Assembly (NCBI GenBank): GCA_009760855.2
Contig: WPIO01000004.1
Location: 9,702,001-9,766,000 of the forward strand
Direction: 5' to 3'
Source of the DNA: Cristatella mucedo
Taxonomy: Eukaryota > Bryozoa > Phylactolaemata > Cristatellidae
DNA: 64,000 nt
Shown here: positions 54,501-64,000 of the stretch, in pieces
How the letters are laid out: each line of letters begins with the position of its first letter
Position numbering within the stretch: the first letter of the stretch is position 1
The notes under the pieces: generated by a model
Told to the model about the DNA's origin: nothing
Seen by the model: only the letters and a program-made list of their open reading frames with translations
The model's database searches: none
Position numbers and translations under genes: made by a program

Positions 54501-57500
54501 CTTTCCATAACTCGTCAGAAAGCTTGGCACTCGGTGAGTCGCCGTACATGTAGCCATTCGTGCGAGTAGGGGTTGTGGGCAATTACTTCAGCTACAGTCG
54601 AGCCTGGCCTGAGCACGAGTGTCACCCAAGTGCTACGTCAACTAGTCAACGACTAAGTCAAAGCAAGAGTGCAAAGTGCGCCAGTCCTCTCCAGCTCTCT
54701 CCAGTCCAGGCGGCCGAACGCAGCATGATTCGTCTGGCCCTGCAAATACTGAGAGGGAGGGTGCGCTTTGCATTTCCTAAGACGGCAGGGTGCCGAGAAA
54801 TCGCAGTGGTTGGTACAAGCGCTGCGATTGGTAGAGGGCTGGGCAATGCGACAAGTCACCGGTGGTCGCTCGGTGCTGGCTACTTCTCTTCATCACACAC
54901 ACGGGGGGGGGGCCCACCAATCTCCAGCAGTGATCAGAAAGTGCCAATTGCAGTGGGGATAATAGTAATAATAATAATAACAATGCACTTGATAAAGCGC
55001 GCCCTCAGAGAGAACTCAATCTCTTTCTAGGTGCTATACATTTGCTGCAAAGGGAAACACGATTGAATGGTGAGTATTATCATGCTTGATAAACAACATG
55101 AATAACATGGTTAGGGGTGACATGCACAGGGTCAGCATGCAAATGTGGTTAGTGGCAGCATGCACAGTGTCAGCACGCATAAGCACGTGAAGGACGAATC
55201 ACAGGGACCCACTAAATGCTGTCCTAAATAGGTGTCTTTAAGTTCTTTTTAAATGTGGTCAAGTCAGGGGATGTTCTGACGCAAGTCGGGAGGGAGTTCC
55301 AGGCTTTGGGAGCATACGAACCAAATGCACTGTCTCCAAAGGATTTGAGGTTTGCTGTGGGGCTTCTCTCTGCAGCTTTGCCTGCTGCTGCTTCGAGCAC
55401 CCGATAGGAAATCTGTGGACAAGACGTTCGCAGATTTGGCAAAGCCTTGAGGGCTTTGTCGGCTGTCATCTGAATGACAGTTATCGAGAGAATGCAGCAG
55501 CAGGTCGTATTTATTACCAACAGGATGTAAGCAGCAAAAATAAAAACACAGCGCTCCTAAGGGTGCTGATCCTTGCTGACGTGCACCACATACCGGTGAA
55601 GCTATACACCCTTGTATCACTTCTAGCGACTCAAACTAGGTGCAACACCAATGCATGCAGGTGTGCCAGCAGTAGCGAAACACGGCGTGAACCTAACCGG
55701 TGGTGGCCATCAAATGGGCGTGGCATTTGGCCCACGGTTAATAATAATAATAATAATATTGCACTTGATAAAGCGCCCTCAGAGAACTTAATCTCTTTCT
55801 AGGCGCTTTACATTTGCTGCAAAGTGATACGCAATAGAATAGTAAGTAAAATCATGCTTGAAAAACAAACAAAATGAATAACATGGTTAGGGGTTACATG
55901 CATTGGGTCAGCATGCAAATGTGGTTAGTGGCAGCATGAACAGTGTCAGCACGCATAAGCACATCGAGGACGAATCACAAGGACCCACTAAATGCTGTCC
56001 TAAATAGGTATGTTTTTAAGTTTCTTTTAAATGTGGTCAGGTCAGGGGATGTTCTGATGCAGGTCGGGAGGGAGTTCCAGGCTGTGGGAGCATACGAGCT
56101 AAATGCACGGTCTCCAAAGGATTTAAGGTTTGTACGAGGTATTTCTAGACTGTTGGATTCCGAAAAGCGAGTGGTACGATGCTTTGCCTGATGGGGTAGT
56201 ATCTCTGAAAGATAGGCTGGAGCCATAGAATGAAGAGACCTAAAAGTGAGCGACAAAACCTTGAAGTCAATCCGTTGCTTGACTGGTAACCAGTGCAGGT
56301 CGGCGAGAAGTGGAGTAATGTGGCAACTGCGACGCTCACGACAGACAAGCCTAGCTGCAGAGTTTTGCACCAGCTGCAATCGCCTGATCGCACATGCTGG
56401 TAGGCCAGTAAGCAGTGAGTTGCAGAAGTCGAGACGAGATGTCACGAATGCATGGACCAACTTGGACGTGGTATCCTTATCTAAACAAGCCCTAATTTTA
56501 GCAATGTTATGAAGCTGAAAATAGGCTGATTTGACTGTGGAGCTGATGTGGTCGTCTAACGAGAGGTCACTTTTTGGAATATGACACCTAGATTTCGAGC
56601 TGATTCAACTGGAGATATGCTGGCAGAGCCAATTTTGAAAGTCAGCCTTTCCAATTTCTGAATAACACTAGGTTTGCCCATAACTAGTAAGTTAGTTTTA
56701 TCATCGTTTAGTTTTAGAAAATTTGCTGCCATCCATGATCGGATGTCATCAATGCATGCAGCAAGTGAGTTGAGAGAATTTGAGGTGCTCGAAGGCTGGG
56801 AGGGATCAAAGCAAAGGTACAACTGAGTGTCATCCGCATAGAAGTGAAAGCCTAGATTGTGCTTGGCAATCACATCAGCGAGAGGGAGAGTATAAACGGT
56901 GAAAAGGACCGGACCTAGCACAGAGCCCTGAGGTACTCCATATTTTAGAGGTACTTCAGATGATCTTTGTCCATTCACGTCAACACTCTGGAGTCTCCCA
57001 CTGAGATAGGACCTGAACCACTGCAGAGCAGTGCCAGTGATGCCCAGGCGAGATGAGAGGCGCTCTAGAAGTACTTTGTGATCGATGGTATCAAAAGCTG
57101 CCGAAAGATCGAGCAAAACAAGAAGAGACACTCTACCCATGTCTGCATTCATAAGTAGGTCGTTGTATACCCGAAGCAATGCTGACTCTGTGGAGTGATT
57201 AGCTCTAAAGCCAGACTGGAACATACTAGCAAGGTGTGAGGTTTCGATATACGAGTTCAGCTGGTCCACCACGACCCGTTCCAGTGTCTTTGATAGGAAT
57301 GGTAGAAGGGAGACTGGGCGGTAGTTGCTTAAGTTCTCTTGGTCTAGTGTAGCTTTCTTGGCTTTTCGACTTTGTGTGCTGTTAACTCGGCCGAGGTGCT
57401 TTCGAAGTCTGTGCTCTAAAAAAATGTTCTTGTCGGCAAGGAAATGCTGCAACCTATGCCTGGCTGACTTTGCCTCCTGCACCTGCTCCCTCTGACTGTG

Positions 57501-60500
57501 CTGGCTTGGCCAAGTGCTGGACTTCCTATTTCGGAGGAATGCAGCCCCATTCAGCAGACGGTAGTAGTAGCTCGATGTCTTGTGCTCGGTTTGGCAGGCC
57601 AGGTGGCCGCAGTTGGCAGTGGAACCTTTATGATTGTACGGAGCGAGAGTTTATCCTATGCACAGGTTTCTCAATCCAAGTACACGAGACATCTTGTTAT
57701 GGGTCTAGCTCTGTCTGAGAAGGATTGGCGTAGTTCTTCTCGAAAAGGCATACGGCCTCCGACGAAGATACTTCTTTGCCTTCGGCTTGCTGCAGCTGGA
57801 GCAGTTGAGATTGACCAGAAAGGAAAATGCAACAGGCCGAAAAAGTCATGAGCATCTTGCCCTGGAAAATTTTTCGTGCCAATCTTTGAAGCTTGACTCT
57901 GAAAAGGCAGTGGGATTGTTTTCAATCGCTGGCAGATTATGCCATGAAATTGATCGTTTTTGTACGTTTCCGTGTATTTACCTCATCATAATCATTGATT
58001 ATATATTGCCTCACGGTACGACCCAGCATTTCGTGGCGCGGCACATCACTCCTGAGCCTTTAAGGTGCTTGGGGCTTCTACATGATGGAAATTTGGCTTG
58101 TCTCCGGGTTTGCAAATACTTGTGGCCCTGAGTATATTGACTGAATACATAATCGTAAAGTAGCACGAATACACTTGCCAACGTGAACTTCACATTGATA
58201 GGAAATTTTGCCCCACATTAGATTTTTGTCTTATTGGAAATGTCTGGCCTCATTCAGCAAGTAGTTCCGTAATCAGTGCAGCAAACGGACAGTTCCTTTA
58301 ACCTCTGGTAAGATGATCTGGCCTGCAGGGCAAGGTCATGGTTCGGCTGCCTGCCGAGTGAGTCGTTGCCTACACTGTGAGCTTGGCATGCATGTGCATG
58401 TGCTCGCTTTGTTTCACTGCAGTCGGCTGTTGCTTGTGCTGCACTAGTGTGGCTCCCGTGCTATCGGTGCCGTGACTGTGCTGTCGCTGTAGGAATTGCA
58501 TCTCGGAAACAATAGTGTGACAGATCTTCCAGCTGCGTGCGTGCAACCTCTGGTTGGTTCACTCGCTCTGCTCGAGCTTCGCGACAATAAGCTGTCGTCA
58601 CTGCCCGACGAGATTGCGTTACTGCAGCAGCTGCAGAGGCTCGATCTCACCAACAACAATCTTTCGGGGTAACTGCTACAGAAGTTTTTGATACAGCTGC
58701 TTGCCTTTTATTTGTTCCTCAAGTGTATCTGCTGCCACTGTCCTCGTCGGCTGCACGCACCTTTGCTGGCATTCAAGCCCGGATTAAAAGTGACCCACAG
58801 AGTATGCCATCAGAGTGCCCTTACATGAGCAAGCCTTGCAACTCGAAGGGCGCTTAGTCGCCCTCGCCTCAGGCCTCTGCATCTGGCTGAGGGCATGCTT
58901 TTTTTTTACTCAAGAATGACCTACCCAGGAGTGGAAGCATAGGAAAGACCAAGCTGTAGACTTGTAGGGTTGCAGCTGTTTGTACCGTGAGAAATTCTGA
59001 TTAATAATGTTTATAAAAGTGGCCCTTGTCTCGGGAAGTACTCTGACGCATGTTATATATTTATCGTTTCTACTGCTTGTGGCAATCCAATGCCTAGATG
59101 ACGACATTCTCTCCAAAAAAATTTGAATCTTCAGGGGCCCCAAGTAGTACCAGCTAATATTCTAGTGACTTGTTACAGATTAGTGTGAATAGCATTTGTA
59201 TCTACGCACGAGTAAAGCTTCATAGATCAGATTGTTTTAAGAGCAAAAGAAGGACCTGTGAGCCGGCCTGTGCGCCACACTACTTATGCTTCTGCACACT
59301 GAGTGTGCTTGGATTTGCTTGGAGGAATCAAGGCCGAATACTTACTTGTAACAAGTAGTCTCAGTGCATCGTCAGTGCATGGAGCCACACCCAATTCCAC
59401 GTGTTTCATTCCAAGCCCAAATCCTGCTGTGTCGAAAGTTGACCTCTTGAGGTAGCATTCAAAGTTAGAGATTTCTAAAGTTAGACGTCTGTTTCCCGTC
59501 GCTATCGGACCCCTGGGGGCTGGCGCAGCCGAAGACGAGACACAGCCGGCCGAGCAGACTGTCGAGAAGCAGCCTGTGCAGCCGGTCGTGCTAGTTGAAT
59601 CTTGCTGCTCTGACAATGGGGAGGCGACAACCTCTTGGACGCTCACGTGCACGTTGCCATCGTCACATGCCTGCGATTCTTCTGCCGATCGGCAGAGTTG
59701 AGGAGTCGGCCGGCGTAATCTTGTCTCTCGTGCTTGGCTGCCATTTTCTTATGTAATCCATCTGCACAGCTCCTCAAGAGAATGTGCTCTATCCGAATGG
59801 TTTCCATAGGCTGCATAGCCCGAGCCCGCAAACTTGATCATTAAACCCCGAGCTACTTGGTGCGCGAAACGGCGGCGTGCACAGTCTGCAGTGCTGTCTT
59901 CTCCTTCAGCCGCCGTGTGCGCCTTCTTTGATGGCAAACGGCACTGCTGCTGTGTCTGCAAAAATAGACGCCCAGCTGTCCATAAAGGAAGTAAATGTTA
60001 GAGCCAATCAAACAGCTAGAAATGTATAGTGGCAGGAAAGCATTAGCAGCTATCACCCCTCTTGCAGTGGGAAACAGAGGATTGCAGGCAGCAGAGCTCG
60101 AACTCACGACCTGGTTTGGTAATCGTAGGCTAATTGCCCCTCTTGCCCCTCCTGCGCCCCCTAAGACCCTGGGACGACGTGAGCTAGCAGTTCTGCGCAA
60201 TCCAGAGAGCTTCAAACGCTTGCCTCTCCCGACTACATCGGGAAGCTGTCATAATGTCACCTTAATCATGTTATTCTTGTTGCTTATTGAGCATGCTACC
60301 ACTAACCATTCGATCGTGCTTCCTTTGAAGCAAATGTAAAGTGCCTAGAAAGAGACTGAGTTCTCTGAGGGCGCTACATCAAATGTATTATCATTATTAT
60401 TTTTATTATTATTCTAACACGTATCACTCTTGTAACTCGTGAACAGAGCGGATACGGATACGTTCGTTGGTGAGCGAGTCGGCCGATCCAAATAGAAGAA

Positions 60501-62834
60501 GAAAAACTAGTGGCTTGTTTCGTTCACGATGACTGGCAGACAGAAAGTCCGGAACAATACCGTGGGTCTCATGACCGGTCCTGCACGAGCAGCTAAGGGA
60601 AGCTGTCGTCTTTGACTGCCTTGTTTTCTTTGCTTCATCCTTTGCCGGAGCAGGCGGCTTTGCCTAGCTGCTGGTCACCGCTCCGAGCAGCGAGCGCTCG
60701 CACGTGCCTGCTCTCGATTGCCGCAAAAACGTGGCGCACTTTGCCGTCGGCAGGCTGCCGTGCCAGATGGGTCGAATGGCCGCTCTCACGTCCATGCAGC
60801 TCGACGGCAACCCGATGAAGGCTCTTCGGCGCGACATCATTGCCGTACGTGTCCCCAGCGCGTCGCCCATCGAGCGCATCCTGCGGCTAGTCGGCCGGAT
60901 GCTCGCTCGCGTCAAAGCAGTCGTCTTAATCCCTGGTTGCCACTGGTTGCAGAAAGGCACGCAGGAGGTAAAGAAGTACCTGGCCAGCCGCCTTGCCGAA
61001 GAAGGCGAGACGTCTGCAGCCGGTGGCGCTGGTGTCGCCGCCGTCAGCCAGTCGGCTGTGCTGGCATCATCGGCAGGTGCGAGGGCCAGCTCAGCCGCTC
61101 GTGCAGCCGCGACGGCTTCGACTGCGATGGGAGCCGCTGCCTCGACGGCCATCGATGCTCATGCTGTCATGGTGTCCAAGGCCATCGACTGCAGGCAAGT
61201 GCTAGGGCTCGCGGCAGAGCTGTGCGGCAAAGCCGTCGGGTCAGCAGTCTGTGCAGCGGCAGCCACAGGCAGATGCGCGGGCACAAGAGTGCTCGCAGGC
61301 AGGGCTGCTGTACGCATGGTCGCGTGCCTTTCAAGGCCTCGAGGGCATGTTTCGACAAGTCTGGGCTTTTATGTGACGTCAACGTTTCGATGTCGTTTGT
61401 CAACTCCACGTCTGTACTTCCTGTTTCTGCCGTGACCCCTCATGACTGCAGCTGTGTACTGTGGCAGTGGCAAACTTCAGAGGAGAGCAGCTCATCTCGA
61501 GAATCAGTTGAAATGGATCTGACGTGCTAAAGCTTGTGCTCGATCACTCCCTCTCCAAATGAGTGTCAACACTCAATGCTCCAAGACCATAGCTTATGAA
61601 GTGAGCAAAATGGCACTGGTCGGCCAACCTAGGCCACTTAGCTCATGAGCATATCACAGGCACTAGAAAGCGCCACCTTCTGTCCTTCTTTCTCTTGCTC
61701 TGTCACGTCTGTGTTTCGGTAGTGTCGAAGAACTAATGCAATTAACTCCTCACTGTCGAAGGCTGCATAATTCGGTATTGGTCATGCTGTCATATATTCA
61801 ATGATGTCACAGTGCAGTGTTCCGATCAAAGAACTCGATGTGTTAAGGATTGATGAGAATACTCCTCTATTTGCCAGCATAGGACCTATAAGCACAGCCG
61901 GTGGCACACTTTCGAGAAAGACGGGTTGGCTTTTATTGCAAGCTGTGAGTCAATCAATTTTGTTCGCACTGGGTCAGAGGTGTTGCCTAGGCGCTCCACT
62001 ATTTGTTACTGTCCGTGTCACATCACCAGAAGTCCTCACTGCAGGTCTCTCACTTCATGCTCTGTTTTTACCAGAGCACCTGATGCCCGATTGAAAGCAG
62101 AGCCATCCAGGTGCTGCCCAGTGATCGACATAGAGGGGCTTGCTTTATGATTTCTGCTGACATAGTAGGGGACAAATGCAGCTTCTAGGGCTCACAGTGT
62201 TGCTACGGCAGCTCACGACCAATTGGTGCAGTTGGCTGATCGCATGGTGGTGCTCTGTTGCTGAAGCTGTAGTGTACCAGTGCAATTGCCTTTAGCCCCT
62301 GTCTGTTCGTTGCGATTCCGTGGTTGTCAGTAGTGGAACTCTAATTGGATGCCGGCATGGAAGTTATCTTCGAACAACTCCAGTGACGTAAGTTTGACGT
62401 GTTGTATTCGACTTTCGCCAATCCAATGCACTGGGGATTCCTTGGATGATCCTTGCTGCAGGTGCCTCCCACAGGCCACGCTACCTTACCAGTTAGGTGT
62501 GTGCTAGACCAGGTGGCCGCCAACACGTGGCCCATCACCAAAGAGGTCCTCAAGAGTGTGGAGAGTAAGTGTGAAGTAGTCCGGAATCCAAGTGATCAGT
62601 CGTGCTCTCACGTGAAAAGATCTGTTTGGCAAGTAAATATGTGGTCCCTGCTCTTTGAAACTGAAACGGCTGCTCTTAGCACTTATACTGCATGTAATCT
62701 GTTAGTCGTTCAATTTCTGTTTACAGCAATCGGAGCCTTGGCTGCATATCACAAGAAGTATGGCAGGCTGCTGCTAAATATGAAGTAATGAAACTTAACT
62801 TGAGCCGAAATCAGCTCACCCAGTTCCCATCTGA
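43323..62834 (+). CDS. LRRC40: leucine-rich repeat protein LRRC40 ortholog, 3' end beyond window
   Basis: Leucine-rich repeat protein with no catalytic domain; its cellular role is poorly known. Ten exons seen: 43323-43461, 45264-45442, 45740-45813, 46853-46985, 51177-51300, 53458-53600, 58493-58668, 60754-60844, 60953-61194, 62727-62834, giving 469 codons. The human protein has 602 aa, so about 130 remain past 64000. Exon 1 ends in GCLNLSNRSLSV. Exon 2 has the family-specific VWRINVDVP and ERWWDQVELNKLILASNQL. LRR units follow (LDLTNNNLSG, LELRDNKLSSLP). Exons 8-9 carry LDGNPMKALRRDIIAKGTQE, then an Ala/Ser-rich linker (61010-61150) longer than I expect. Exon 10 restarts the repeats with MKLNLSRNQLTQFP. 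Introns 3 and 9 need GC donors. An upstream in-frame start at 43155 is possible, but 43323 fits the human N-terminus length. Confidence 0.94.
43462..45263. other. LRRC40 intron 1, no recognised element
   Basis: Frames up to 137 codons, none recognised. 44576-44620 has an 11-bp inverted repeat (gcacgcgcatg and catgcgcgtgc) around an 11-base loop. Confidence 0.4.
46308..46422. repeat. (GT)n microsatellite
   Basis: GT repeats followed by GTCT/GTAT variants, in LRRC40 intron 3 (the GC-AG intron). Confidence 0.95.
46986..48237. other. LRRC40 intron 4, proximal part, no recognised element
   Basis: No frames above 70 codons and no repeat family recognised. Confidence 0.4.
48238..49347 (-). mobile_element. 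LINE family A (L2/CR1-like), 5'-truncated, minus
   Basis: A 239-codon frame (49200-48481) covers ORF2 after the catalytic core: MGKPSVIQKLERL, RPVESARNLGNLF, then RLDFCNSLLAGLPACA and LLADLHWLPVKQRIDFKVLS. It is open and better preserved than most copies here. The complement of the FYADDTQLY region lies at about 49310-49335. The (AAT)n end marks the 3' terminus at 48238, and the truncated 5' end abuts a (GT)n microsatellite. Confidence 0.9.
49349..49390. repeat. (GT)n microsatellite at LINE truncation point
   Basis: About 20 GT units starting within a few bases of the LINE 5' truncation. Confidence 0.9.
49845..50110 (+). mobile_element. LINE 3' ORF end, diverged lineage
   Basis: tatgctcccaaaggctggaa then a Leu-Pro-Thr-Glu-Ile-x-Thr-Ser-Pro-Asp block and cctacctgttcctcactgcc. 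It is the same protein layout as family A with different nucleotides. Confidence 0.6.
50325..50450 (+). mobile_element. SINE family A, headless
   Basis: The body matches the family (gggcagtcgaggattgtcca, gactcttctgctgccataca, then aatgaggttactaagtcagc). The tRNA-like head is decayed. Confidence 0.65.
51462..51530. repeat. (CA)n microsatellite
   Basis: A perfect CA tract in LRRC40 intron 5, 160 bp after exon 5. Confidence 0.97.
51531..53457. other. LRRC40 intron 5, no recognised element
   Basis: Frames of up to 148 codons on the minus strand carry no recognisable domain. Confidence 0.35.
53885..54050 (+). mobile_element. tRNA-derived SINE, family A
   Basis: tcttagcccaagagctaaga (A-box region), gacccaggtcgtggatgtaa (degenerate B box), tcctgcagtgggcgatcctg, gtggtaatagcc and ctcttctgctgctatacc, ending aatgaggctgttaaattagc. 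Confidence 0.8.
54962..55352 (-). mobile_element. LINE family A 3' end, minus
   Basis: (AAT)n, 3' stem-loop complement, 3' UTR and the first part of the ORF end (gagttccaggctttgggagc). Truncated at about 55352. Confidence 0.88.
55738..57400 (-). mobile_element. LINE family A, longest copy with reverse transcriptase
   Basis: Minus-strand frame 57482-56556 contains a non-LTR reverse transcriptase: LSNYRPVSLLPFLSKTLERV, FRANHSTESALLRV, LLDLSAAFDTIDH, WFRSYLSGRLQSV, YGVPQGSVLGPVLF and the catalytic FYADDTQLY. A second frame (56460-55975) holds the rest of ORF2. They are offset by a frameshift at an A homopolymer near 56571-56577. There is no endonuclease domain upstream, so the copy is 5'-truncated near 57370-57400. 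The motif set fits the L2/CR1/Jockey group; the (ATT)n tail and stem-loop suggest L2-like. Confidence 0.93.
57401..58492. other. LRRC40 intron 6, distal part, no recognised element
   Basis: Short frames without recognised domains. Confidence 0.35.
58669..59985. other. LRRC40 intron 7, no recognised element
   Basis: Frames of 60-122 codons, none recognised. Confidence 0.35.
59990..60155 (-). mobile_element. tRNA-derived SINE, family A, minus
   Basis: The plus strand shows the complement: gagctcgaactcacgacctg (B box), gcagtgggaaacagagg, gctatcacccctcttgcag, and aatgtatagtggcaggaaag. The head end lies at about 60130-60155. Confidence 0.7.
60260..60418 (+). mobile_element. LINE family A 3' end
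   Basis: atgttattcttgttgcttat, accattcgatcgtgcttcct, stem-loop, and an ATT/TTA tail. It lies in LRRC40 intron 7. Confidence 0.8.
61195..62726. other. LRRC40 intron 9 (GC-AG), no recognised element
   Basis: Begins GCAAGT and ends TTTACAG. The 62453-62788 frame overlaps exon 10 in a different frame and is not coding. Confidence 0.55.
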
Positions 62835-63480
62835 GTGAGTACAGTACAGCATGTGCATGTGCTGTTAATAGCTGCTCCTGCAAACAGTGGTGTTGCTTAC
62901 CCTTGGGTCTTTTTAAGCCCAGGGGTTAGATGTTCTCACTTTGCAATTTTCCACCGGATAGTAGTAATTACTAGTCTTAAAAACTATTTTAATAACATTC
63001 CTCTGCTAAGTAAATTCTCAACGTCATGGAGGAGTTTGATATATGGAGACGTCGATTACGATTTTTTTGTTTCGAGACACGTTGGATGACCACACAAAAC
63101 GCAAGCTCGCCAGTTATGATGTTCGAAAAGCTATGATTACTTCTTACCTACTGCAGGGGCACGCAAGTGATACAATTTTCTTGCTAACTAAAATTCTTGC
63201 TGTGAGTTTTTAGACTTTGACTTCAAGTCATTTTGAAGATCCGTTAGTTCTTAAGCTTTCACTATGCTAGTTTCACCAGCATCTTAAAATGAATTTATTA
63301 CCCACTCTGGAGTTTTCATCACCAGAAGAACCTCTTAACGCCCATGCATATCTTTATACAGTGTATCCAAATGTTCATAAAAATCTTACAAATCATCGTC
63401 TGTCATCTAACCTAGCAAGTTCCAGTTTGATATCTGGAGCAAATCAACCACAGTATGCACTTATGCAAGTATATCAATCC
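62835..63480. other. LRRC40 intron 10, no recognised element
   Basis: AT-rich, no exon matching the LRRC40 C-terminal repeats was seen here. Confidence 0.4.
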
Positions 63481-63484
63481 ATAG

Positions 63485-64000
63485 TATGCATCTTCTCAGG
63501 AATGCTGACCTAGATAGAGTCTCTCTACTAGCTCTGCTGGAACTCTCGGCATCTTTTAATGCCATCACCAAGTCATCCAAGAGCATCGGTCATCCTGCTT
63601 GGGCAACCCAAGCACTGTGTCACAATGGTGTGAGTCCTATCTCAGTGGGGGATTTCAGAGAGTACATGTGAAGGATCATTTTTAGGTCCACTTCTTTTTG
63701 CAATGTATACTCTCTCTTGCTAATGTAGTCCCCAGGCACAATCTAGGCATTCATTTTACGAAGGCGCCGCGAAACTGTACTTGTGCTTTGACTCTTCTCT
63801 GCCGATGAAACCAAATTACTCGATATGGCCAAATCTAGTGTAAGTCTGACGTTGGAAAGCCTTACCGTCCCAATTAGCTCAGCCAGCCTCTCTCCAGTGG
63901 CCTCTGCACGGTGTCTTGGCATCCTGCTCTGAAATAACCATTAACTAGATGTCACATGAGCTCCACAGTCAAGTCGGCATGCTTTCAGCTATGTAACATT
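63485..64000 (+). mobile_element. decayed LINE reverse transcriptase region, runs off edge
   Basis: A frame near 63500 gives a NADLDRVSLLALLELSASF segment, a degraded form of the reverse transcriptase motif in the 55738 copy. A damaged YADD region (about 63795-63810) and a Pro-Val-x-Ser-Ala-Arg-like block (about 63890-63915) follow. Many stops; clearly older than the other copies. Confidence 0.75.

Noticed and set aside
62453-62788. Frame tested as an LRRC40 exon beginning at 62462
   Set aside because: It cannot be joined in phase. The exon starting at 62727 continues the conserved protein exactly from the GC donor at 61194.

Overview
The window is eukaryotic and looks like an invertebrate animal, possibly an early-branching one such as a sponge; the species was not identified. 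Coding sequence is split into short exons with GT-AG introns. Three genes are clear orthologs of conserved animal genes. The DNA between and inside them is full of dinucleotide microsatellites, LINE fragments and tRNA-headed SINEs. There are no operons, phage or CRISPR arrays.

Layout. Positions 1-7463 hold no recognised host gene: GA/CT, AC and AT microsatellites, a decayed R2-type LINE C-terminus, a SINE and LINE tails. A GC-rich open frame at 7464-8420 (minus) encodes a dystrobrevin-like C-terminal coiled-coil protein. It lies head to head with TMEM104 (plus, 8821-24536, a multi-pass amino-acid-transporter-family protein) across a 400-bp GC-rich gap. A repeat-poor 2.4 kb separates the 3' end of TMEM104 from the convergent SREK1 gene (minus, 39964-26918, 13 exons, 896 codons), a splicing regulator with two RRMs and a long RS domain. 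A LINE/SINE-packed 3.4 kb (39965-43322) separates SREK1 from the divergent LRRC40 gene (plus, 43323 to 62834, ten exons seen, running off the right edge).

Gene models were built by hand. Exon phases agree across all SREK1 junctions and all LRRC40 junctions once two GC-AG introns are allowed. TMEM104 has one uncertain internal region at 12780-13130. The genes share no pathway; the arrangement is simple neighbourhood.

Most notable points: a 57-nt SREK1 cassette-like exon sits between long complementary GA and CU tracts in the pre-mRNA. SREK1 intron 3 is almost wholly a 20-bp minisatellite that is stop-free in every frame. The RS domain is built from phase-2 symmetric exons whose junctions all rebuild arginine codons. 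LRRC40 uses two GC-AG introns. There is a lone dystrobrevin-like C-terminal ORF. A SINE family appears to share the 3' stem-loop of a resident L2/CR1-like LINE.
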